NCBI GenBank assembly: GCA_035602155.1
Contig: DATNMW010000196.1
Coordinates: 1 to 20,118 of the forward strand
DNA from: Bog-159 sp035602155
GTDB taxonomy: Bacteria > Acidobacteriota > Terriglobia > Bryobacterales > Bryobacteraceae
Direction of reading: 5' to 3'
Length of the DNA: 20,118 nucleotides
In this document: one piece after another, positions 14,210 through 20,118 of the stretch
Position numbering within the stretch: the stretch's first letter is position 1
Layout of the letters: each line of letters begins with the position of its first letter
Program-made: the position numbers and the translations under genes
Notes under the pieces: model-generated
What the model was told of the DNA's origin: nothing
Seen by the model: only the letters and a program-made list of their open reading frames with translations
Database searches by the model: none

Positions 14210-14427
14210 GGGTTTTTGCATCAACATGGCAACCGCTCCCTTTCCCCCTACGAGCGCGGCGAGCATCCGTGCCGCCGTGCAACCATGGCATCCACAATCC
14301 GGATCTGGCGGGTGTAGTCGGTTTCATCGGCGGCACCATTCCACAACACGCTCACATTCAGATCGTGAGACGCCTGCTCAACTCCGGCGTGTACGGCGCC
14401 GGCAGGGTGGAATGTCGAAGCCGTCAT
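14210..14427 (-). pseudogene. Sugar ABC-transporter substrate-binding protein, remnant
   Basis: From an ATG at 14427 the minus strand reads AGAVHAGVEQASHDLNVSVL, then WNGAADETDYTRQIRIVDAM and VARR. This matches the first strand and helix of periplasmic sugar-binding proteins (LacI/RbsB-like fold). About 60 residues are then missing, and the match resumes in a different frame as RMLAALVGGKGAVAMLMQKP (from about 14269). This is the later GGKGxVAxxMxKP element of the same family. After it the homology ends. The signal peptide and the C-terminal two-thirds are gone, so this is a dead fragment. It starts 8 bp after the stop of the Gfo/Idh dehydrogenase on the same strand, so the two probably belonged to one sugar or polyol locus. 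Confidence 0.6.
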
Positions 14428-14434
14428 GGCAATT

Positions 14435-15511
14435 TCACGCCGGTTGCACTGGCGCTCCTCGCTCCTCGGCGATCATGGCCTGCATCCCCGCCGAAATTAC
14501 CTCTTGCGCACGCAGGCCGTCGCGGTGGCACGCCGGAAACGGCGAATCGGTCCTGCAACAATCGATAAAGGCGGCGAGTTCGGCCTTGTACGCCGGCCCG
14601 AACCGATCCACGAATTCGGGCAACGGCCGGCGGTAATCGCGCATGCGGAATACGCGATGTGCAAGTGGTTCGGGCCGGCCGCGGCGGCCATACGCTTCCA
14701 CTACGATCTCGAAGGGCTTCTGATCGAAGTGCCCTGCATGGATTTGCCCCTCCTCGCCGAAAATCAGCGTTTCGACGCGATACCCGGAAACATGGTTTCG
14801 GCTCACCTGCACTTGTGCCACCATCTCGCCGGTGAACCAAAGATAGAGGAGCGCATCGTCGAAGTCCTCGCGACAGGTGGTGAGGCGATGACTATAGATT
14901 CGGGACCCCACCGCGAGAGCCGTACGCGGCATCTGTCCGCTCAGCCACAGAATTTCGTCTACATTGTGGATCGCCATGTCCGGCAAGATCCCACCGCTCT
15001 TATACCCGTTGGGCGCGGGGTTGGAGTCTTCCATCGATGAGTAGATCTTGAAAACGCGGCCGATCGCGCCGCTTTCGATCAAGTCTTTCGCGTATTGCAG
15101 GGGTGCGTCGAACCGGCGCTGGAACGCCAGCATGAGGCTGTGCGGTGCATTGCGGTCGAGATCGGCGGCAAATTCGCGATCCGATTCCACAGCGCCGGTC
15201 AGAGGTTTTTCGAGAAGTACGCGGTGTCCGGCCGAAATCAAAGCAGAGGCGGTTTCGCGATGGTTCTCTGTAGGGGTGACCACCACTGTCGCCTGGCAGA
15301 CGCCGGCTGAGGCGAATTCCTCCACGCCGGAGAACACGGGAATTTTCAGGCCCATCTCGGCGGCGATGCGTCCCGCGCGTTCGCGGTCGAGATCCACCAG
15401 CGCGGCCAGTGCACAGGGCACGCCATCGCTCGCAAGTTCGCACAGATGCAGCGCATGCACCAGGCCCATGCGCCCCAGGCCAACCACCGCAACTTTCAAA
15501 GGTTCAGACAT
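14435..15511 (-). CDS. Gfo/Idh/MocA-family NAD(P)-dependent dehydrogenase (inositol-dehydrogenase-like)
   Basis: This is a 358-residue cytoplasmic oxidoreductase. The Rossmann fingerprint KVAVVGLGRMGLVHA begins at residue 6. VVVTPTENH and LLEKPLTG (E101, K102, P103) give the family lysine. The catalytic pair D178 and H182 lies in GGILPDMAIHNVDEILWLSG, the arrangement of myo- or scyllo-inositol dehydrogenases. The substrate cannot be fixed from sequence; a sugar or cyclitol is likely. The start at 15511 (MSEPLKVAVVGLG) matches the usual N-terminus. The frame extends to an ATG at 15580, and neither start has a good ribosome site. The stop is followed after 8 bp by a sugar-binding-protein remnant, so this may be the last working gene of a decayed sugar-use operon. 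Confidence 0.88.
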   Translation of the reverse strand: MSEPLKVAVVGLGRMGLVHALHLCELASDGVPCALAALVDLDRERAGRIAAEMGLKIPVFSGVEEFASAGVCQATVVVTPTENHRETASALISAGHRVLLEKPLTGAVESDREFAADLDRNAPHSLMLAFQRRFDAPLQYAKDLIESGAIGRVFKIYSSMEDSNPAPNGYKSGGILPDMAIHNVDEILWLSGQMPRTALAVGSRIYSHRLTTCREDFDDALLYLWFTGEMVAQVQVSRNHVSGYRVETLIFGEEGQIHAGHFDQKPFEIVVEAYGRRGRPEPLAHRVFRMRDYRRPLPEFVDRFGPAYKAELAAFIDCCRTDSPFPACHRDGLRAQEVISAGMQAMIAEERGAPVQPA

Positions 15512-15722
15512 AGTGTGACAACCAGCCGTATCGCCCGTTTCCCGGCCGGCGGCGATCTCCGGGAAGGTCCGGGGTTGCATTTCGGTTTGCGCCGCAGGCC
15601 GCGCCCGAACCGCGATAATACCATTTATGCCTATCGCGATCGCCGACGACTGCTAAACACCCGTGGAATTGGCCGTCCCCGCCCGCAGAATCAAAAGTGA
15701 TACATTCCTTGAAGGAGTAGCC

Positions 15723-16619
15723 ATGACCAAAGATCAGAGGAACGAACCGAAGAACGGGGCGCATTCCGGCGATATCGCACGGCGCGACTTTGTAGCGCTT
15801 TCAGTGACGGCGAGCCTTGCGGCGACGGCAGGGTCGGCTGCGGCAGCCTTTGAAGTGGTCGAGACAGACGTCGAAATCAAGACTTCCGATGGAACGTGCG
15901 ATGCCGCGTTCATCCGCCCGAAGGCCGGTTCGCATCCGGGCGTGTTGATCTGGCCGGATGCATTCGGTTTGCGGCCCGCGACGCGCGGCATTGCCAAACG
16001 CCTTGCCGGCGACGGATATGCTGTGCTGGCGCCCAACCCCTTCTACCGCGTCTCGAAAGCTCCTTTCACGGATGCCTCCAATTTCAACTTCCAGAATCCG
16101 ACCGACATGGCGAAGCTCCGGCCGCTGATGGCGTCGGTGAGCGCGCCCGGCAACGCCGAGAAGGATGCGGTCGCTTACGTTGCCTTCCTCGACGCGCAAA
16201 ACGAAGTCAACAAGGCAAAGAAGATCGGCACGCAGGGTTATTGCATGGGCGGACCGCTGGTGGTGCGGACCGCCGCGGCGCTGCCCGATCGCATTGGCGC
16301 GGGCGCGTCGTTCCACGGCGGCGGCTTGGTGACCGACAAGCCCGACAGCCCGCACCTGCTGGCACCCAAGATAAAGGCGCGTATGTATTTCGGCGTGGCG
16401 TCGAATGACGATGCGCGTCAGCCGGATGCCAAGGACAAGCTGCGGGAAGCCTTTGCCGCCGCCAAAGTTCCCGCCGAGATCGAAGTATATCCCGGAGCCC
16501 TGCACGGCTGGTGCATGCCGGATATGCCCACACAGAACGGCACGCCGATCTACAACAAGGCCGACGCTGAGCGCGCTTGGGCCAAACTCCTCGCCTTATA
16601 CAAAGCGGCCCTTGCCTAA
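15723..16619 (+). CDS. Tat-exported dienelactone-hydrolase-family protein
   Basis: This is a 298-residue alpha/beta-hydrolase. Residues 1-42 look like a twin-arginine signal: ARRDFVALS (R20, R21), then a hydrophobic, alanine-rich stretch ending in AAA before FEVVE. The mature part has the dienelactone hydrolase pattern: a probable oxyanion region in WPDAFGLRPATRGIAKRLAG, the nucleophile elbow GYCMGG with C174, an aspartate likely at 230, and H261 in GALHGWC. Such enzymes hydrolyse lactones or esters; the natural substrate is not evident. AGGAG lies 5 nt before the ATG, which fixes the start over the open extension to 15663. It is divergent from the Gfo/Idh gene. Its TAA shares bases with the stop of the converging permease (4-bp overlap). 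Confidence 0.88.
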   Translation: MTKDQRNEPKNGAHSGDIARRDFVALSVTASLAATAGSAAAAFEVVETDVEIKTSDGTCDAAFIRPKAGSHPGVLIWPDAFGLRPATRGIAKRLAGDGYAVLAPNPFYRVSKAPFTDASNFNFQNPTDMAKLRPLMASVSAPGNAEKDAVAYVAFLDAQNEVNKAKKIGTQGYCMGGPLVVRTAAALPDRIGAGASFHGGGLVTDKPDSPHLLAPKIKARMYFGVASNDDARQPDAKDKLREAFAAAKVPAEIEVYPGALHGWCMPDMPTQNGTPIYNKADAERAWAKLLALYKAALA

Positions 16620-18034
16620 GCCGGTCCGTGGCCTGGCCCGCCGATCCCATCGCGTTTGCGCCGTCTGACCAGGAAATAAGCGGCCGTCAGAGCCCCCAGC
16701 CACGGCAATCCGGCAACCATCGTTACCCGCATCCCATCGACCCACCACGTGGTCCCGATGATGGCGGCGATCGCGGCCATTCCCAGCAGCGAGGTGTATG
16801 GGTACCCGATCATTCGCACGGGCAAGCGTGGGCGGCCGGAGGCATCCCACCGCGGACGGAAATAAAGATGCGTGACGAAGATCATCAGCCACACAAACAA
16901 TCCGCCGAACAGGGAGATCCCGAACAGGTAAACGTAAGCGCCATCGGGATACAGCACTGCAACCACCAGTGCGAGCGCCAACCCCGCGGCTGAGACTATT
17001 AACGCGGCCACCGGGGTCCCCCGCGCCGAAACCCGGCCAATGGACGTGGGAGCATACCCTCCGCGCGCGAGGGAAAACATGATGCGGCTGGCCAGATACA
17101 GGTTGCAGTTCATGCTGGACGCCGCGGCGGTGATCACCACGAAGTTCACGACGTGCGCCGCGGCTGGCACGCCGATCACCTGAAACACCTTCACGAATGG
17201 ACTCGCCGTGACATCGGAGCCAGGTTGAATCCGGTTCCACGGAACGATCCCGACAAGCACGACGATGGCGCCCACATAGAACAGAATCAGACGGCCGAGC
17301 ATCGATCGCATGGCGCGCGGCACGGCCGTCTTGGGATCCTTCGCCTCACCCGCCGCGACCGCCACGACCTCCGTTCCGATGTAGCTGAAGATCACGAACG
17401 CCATCGCCATCCACACGCCGCGCCAGCCGGCGGGAAGAAATCCTCCATACGCGGTGAAGTTCTCCAGGCCGATGGCCGGCGCGTGGCCGAACCCCGCCAG
17501 CAGCGCCATACCGAAACCGATGAACAGCACGATGGCAACCACCTTGATCATGGCGAACCAATATTCGAAGCTGCCGAAACTCCCCACGCTGCGCGCGTTG
17601 ACGTACAGCAGCGCGGCCGAAAATCCGAGGATCCAAAACCATTTCGGCGTGTGCGGGAGCCACCATTGGCAATAGATCGCGATGGCCGTCGCCTCGCCGC
17701 CGATGGCGATGCATTGCGCCGCCCAATACGTGTAGCGCACTGTGAAGCCAGCCCAGGCGTTGACATAGATTTCGGCATACACTCCAAAAGAACCCGCGGT
17801 GGGATGCGCGACTGCCATCTCCGATAGGGCACTCATGAAGAGCAGGGCGATCGCAGCTCCGATCAGATAGCTGACGATGACGCCAGGGCCGGCGATACGC
17901 ACGGCGAGCGAACTGCCGAGGAAGAGTCCGGTCCCGATCGCGCCACCGATGGCGATCATGCCGATCTGCCCCGAGGCGAGCTGCCGGGATAGCTGCTCGC
18001 CCTTTTCGATGGCGTCGGGAGCCGCGTTGGTCAT
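16616..18034 (-). CDS. APC-family amino-acid permease
   Basis: This is a 472-residue integral membrane protein with about 12 hydrophobic segments. The first begins in SRQLASGQIGMIAIGGAIGT, the consensus amphipathic start and GAIGTGLFLG turn of the amino-acid transporter (AAT) family, which includes LysP, GABA and asparagine permeases. Other family signs are SEMAVAHPTAGSFGVYAE and EVVAVAAGEAKDPKTAVPRA. It is a proton-coupled importer of an amino acid; the specificity cannot be read. The start is 12 bp after the amidohydrolase stop, so it is the last gene of the cupin-amidohydrolase-permease operon and probably imports a product of that hydrolase. The ribosome site (CTAAAG) is weak, suggesting coupling to the upstream gene. 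Confidence 0.92.
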   Translation of the reverse strand: MTNAAPDAIEKGEQLSRQLASGQIGMIAIGGAIGTGLFLGSSLAVRIAGPGVIVSYLIGAAIALLFMSALSEMAVAHPTAGSFGVYAEIYVNAWAGFTVRYTYWAAQCIAIGGEATAIAIYCQWWLPHTPKWFWILGFSAALLYVNARSVGSFGSFEYWFAMIKVVAIVLFIGFGMALLAGFGHAPAIGLENFTAYGGFLPAGWRGVWMAMAFVIFSYIGTEVVAVAAGEAKDPKTAVPRAMRSMLGRLILFYVGAIVVLVGIVPWNRIQPGSDVTASPFVKVFQVIGVPAAAHVVNFVVITAAASSMNCNLYLASRIMFSLARGGYAPTSIGRVSARGTPVAALIVSAAGLALALVVAVLYPDGAYVYLFGISLFGGLFVWLMIFVTHLYFRPRWDASGRPRLPVRMIGYPYTSLLGMAAIAAIIGTTWWVDGMRVTMVAGLPWLGALTAAYFLVRRRKRDGIGGPGHGPA

Positions 18035-18046
18035 CTTTAGATAAGA

Positions 18047-19831
18047 TTATTGAGTGTTCAAAATCTTCAGCCGCCGCTGTCCGTTGGCGTTGTACGGGTT
18101 CAACTGCAGTGACTTCTCGTAATTCTTAATGGCCAACTCCTTGTCGCCATTGTCCATGTACGCTTCAGCGAGGCTATCATAGGTGTTGTACGAGAGCGGA
18201 TAGGCTTCCACGCTCAACTTAAAAATCTCGATCGCCTCCTTATATCTCTTCATGCCGATCAGCCGGTATCCCAGGCCGATGAATTCGCTCTCGCTGAAGT
18301 CGTATGCGGGCGGTTTGGCGGTGGATAACTGGCGATACTGCTGGACGGCGGCGCCCACGTCCTTTTCCTGGATGGTCTTGAACAGGGCATCCGAAATCGG
18401 TAGTCTCGCGGCGGCCGATTCCACTTCGGCGAGCATCTGGTCAAGCGACGGCCGAGGGTATAACTTACCTCCCTGAACTACAGCGGCTATCTTCGTGGTG
18501 TTCTCTATATCTTCCAGCGGATTGGCATCGAGCAGGACTAAGTCGGCAATCTTGCCTTGTTCCACCGTGCCAAGGACCTCCTCTTTCGCAAAGAACCGCG
18601 CCGGGTTTAGCGTGGCCGTCTGCAGCGCCTGCATCGGCGTAAGACCGGACTTCACCAGATATCGCAGTTCCTCGTGCAGGCCGAAGCCTGGATAGCACAA
18701 TGGATTCGCCGTATCGGTGCCTGCCAGTATCCCTACGCCGGCCCGCTGCATCGCGCCTACCGCCTCCAGATCCTTCTGGAATTCCCGCTTGGCGAAGGCG
18801 AAATCCTCCGGTGTGTGTTCGCCGTCGACCTTGGACGGGTCCCACGATGCCCTCATCAGGCGGGGCAGATACTTCAATCGGGGATCGTTCCGAACGGCCG
18901 GATCGTCCCCGTAGGCGAACATGTGCAGCAAGGTAAGCGTGGGGCACTGCCATGTGCCGTTGCGTCTCAGCAGAGCGAATAACTCGGCGGCCTTCTCCAG
19001 GCTGTAAGTGTCCAGCATCATTTGCCTGGTCTGCTTTACATGCGGTCCCCAAAACTTAGGCCGGCCCCATTCGGCGATGTCCTGGGCCAGGTCCGCGTGC
19101 TGCGCTTTCAACAACTCGTCGCTGTGGGTCGAGCAAGCCGGCAGAATACCGACCAAGTGCTCGAAGCTTTTTTGGCCTGCGTTGGAAGCTTCCTCGGCCG
19201 AAACCGCAATCGGCACATGCCCCTCGAATGGGATACCTTGCTTCTTCGCCTCCTCGGCGATGGCGAAATACAATTCACGCGGGAGGTTTTGATATATCTT
19301 CACGAAATCCGCGCCCTGCCGCTTCATGTCGGCGACTACTTGGCGGGCCTGCGTCTCGTTGGTCACCGAGATCGATCCGAACCAATACGGTCTCGGCCCA
19401 TCGACGATGGGGCTGGCGATGACCAGGCGCGGGCCAAGCATTTGCCCCGCTTCGATCGCTTTCCGCCACTCGCGATGCGCGGGCTGGCCCCACATGACGC
19501 GCACGCCGGTCACGCCGTTGGCTAGGAAGAGCGGCAGATAATCCTTGTCTATCGGATGGACATGCATGTCCCAGAGACCGGGGATCAGAAACTTGCCGGT
19601 AGCGTCCACGGTTTGGGCATTCTTCGGAGCGCGAATCCGTGCGCTGTCGGCGATCGCGGCGATGCGATCGCCGGTGACGACTACGGTTTGATCGGGCTTG
19701 GCCGGATCGCCGGTGGCGTCAATTACTGTGACATGCTTGATGACCAGTGTGCCCCTTAGTGCGGCCAGTGCGGGCCGCGCGACTGACAGGCACAGGAAGA
19801 CAAAAAGCAACGATCGGGTATCCTTTGTCAT
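18047..19831 (-). CDS. Exported metal-dependent amidohydrolase with C-terminal TPR repeats
   Basis: This is a 594-residue protein. A signal peptide (LLFVFLCLSVARPALA) ends near residue 24. The amidohydrolase domain (about 28-460) resembles prolidase-like/imidazolonepropionase-like enzymes. Metal ligands are H90 and H92 in WDMHVHP, K178 in DFVKIYQN (probably carboxylated), H205 in FEGHVP, H225 in SFEHLVG and D373 in LAGTDTANP. Two TPR units follow (about 514-581), seen in RYKEAIEIFKLSVEAYPLS and KELAIKNYEKSLQLNPYN. In this family such enzymes cleave Xaa-Pro or other N-acyl amino-acid bonds; this substrate is not known. GTGAGG lies 4 nt before the ATG and overlaps the upstream cupin stop (6-bp gap). 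The permease follows 12 bp later. Relatives usually end after the hydrolase domain, so the TPR tail is an addition. Confidence 0.9.
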   Translation of the reverse strand: MTKDTRSLLFVFLCLSVARPALAALRGTLVIKHVTVIDATGDPAKPDQTVVVTGDRIAAIADSARIRAPKNAQTVDATGKFLIPGLWDMHVHPIDKDYLPLFLANGVTGVRVMWGQPAHREWRKAIEAGQMLGPRLVIASPIVDGPRPYWFGSISVTNETQARQVVADMKRQGADFVKIYQNLPRELYFAIAEEAKKQGIPFEGHVPIAVSAEEASNAGQKSFEHLVGILPACSTHSDELLKAQHADLAQDIAEWGRPKFWGPHVKQTRQMMLDTYSLEKAAELFALLRRNGTWQCPTLTLLHMFAYGDDPAVRNDPRLKYLPRLMRASWDPSKVDGEHTPEDFAFAKREFQKDLEAVGAMQRAGVGILAGTDTANPLCYPGFGLHEELRYLVKSGLTPMQALQTATLNPARFFAKEEVLGTVEQGKIADLVLLDANPLEDIENTTKIAAVVQGGKLYPRPSLDQMLAEVESAAARLPISDALFKTIQEKDVGAAVQQYRQLSTAKPPAYDFSESEFIGLGYRLIGMKRYKEAIEIFKLSVEAYPLSYNTYDSLAEAYMDNGDKELAIKNYEKSLQLNPYNANGQRRLKILNTQ

Positions 19832-19837
19832 ACAACC

Positions 19838-20118
19838 TCACGCTTCTGCCGATTCATACGCCTCGCCCGGACTACCCGACGGATAAAACGCGCCCAGGAG
19901 CTTAATGGTGGAAGGCCCCGGATTCTCCATGCAATGGCGCACGCCTATGGGGAAGTAAATGCTGCTGCCTGCCCCGAACTCAGACGAATCGCCGTCGGTG
20001 TGCACGATCCCGCCGCCTTCCAGGATGAAAATGCCTTCTTCGTAAGTGTGGTAGTGGACCGGAGCTTTGCTGGGCGGAATCCATCCCACAAACTGGGTGA
20101 TCTGTTGGCACCCGAGGT
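19838..20118 (-). CDS. Cupin-domain protein, 5' end outside window
   Basis: The minus strand is open from the right edge to a TGA at 19838-19840, about 93 residues, so the N-terminus is missing. A GTG at 20089 would begin inside a conserved strand, and GCQQITQFV upstream of it is clearly coding, so that start is rejected. The cupin motifs are APVHYHTYEEGIFILEGGG (two His and Glu ligands) and IYFPIGVRHCMENPG (third His). The final residues AFYPSGSPGEAYESAEA are typical of a cupin_2 protein. The gene directly precedes the amidohydrolase with a 6-bp gap. No specific reaction can be assigned; a regulator-like or small isomerase/dioxygenase role is possible. Confidence 0.8.
   Translation of the reverse strand, partial: LGCQQITQFVGWIPPSKAPVHYHTYEEGIFILEGGGIVHTDGDSSEFGAGSSIYFPIGVRHCMENPGPSTIKLLGAFYPSGSPGEAYESAEA

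Overview
The window looks like a chromosomal piece of a GC-rich acidobacterium, most likely from the Bryobacter/Solibacter side of the phylum. This is inference, not a phylogeny. It rests on a secreted planctomycete-type cytochrome c fused to WD40 repeats, a cupin that matches the Granulicella tundricola hydroxynitrile lyase residue for residue at its metal site, a partial member of a small-protein family with an SRNGLTHGL motif that I remember as multicopy in such genomes, and many decayed toxin-antitoxin remnants.

Layout: 1-401 holds the 5' part of that hypothetical gene (minus strand). 447-732 holds a broken hicB-hicA pair. 960-2258 is the cytochrome/WD40 gene (minus), flanked by two direct copies of a two-hairpin interspersed repeat and by a gene remnant. 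2538-6187 is a compact aldehyde-metabolism cassette: a divergent AraC-type regulator (minus), then an aldo-keto reductase, a GtHNL-like cupin and a YahK-type zinc alcohol dehydrogenase (plus). 6201-7289 is debris: a twice-deleted AAA ATPase/DUF4143 gene, a truncated antitoxin-like ORF and a strongly folded RNA-like segment.

7330-13297 is gltB-gltD (minus), the two subunits of NADPH-type glutamate synthase, overlapping by 8 bp. The GltB C-terminus runs into a translated heptanucleotide repeat. Its 5' flank is a strikingly AT-rich promoter region with direct and inverted repeats. 13563-14427 is a second graveyard: a hypothetical protein gene with two compensating frameshifts and a sugar-binding-protein remnant, lying directly behind an intact Gfo/Idh dehydrogenase (14435-15511, minus).

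15723-16619 is a Tat-exported dienelactone-hydrolase-type enzyme (plus), whose stop codon overlaps that of the converging gene. 16616-20118 is a minus-strand operon of a cupin (cut by the window edge), an exported amidohydrolase with C-terminal TPRs and an APC-family amino-acid permease. This fits extracytoplasmic hydrolysis of an amino-acid conjugate followed by uptake.

Most large open frames antisense to gltB and the WD40 gene are GC-bias shadows and were left out. No rRNA, CRISPR array or intact insertion sequence was seen.
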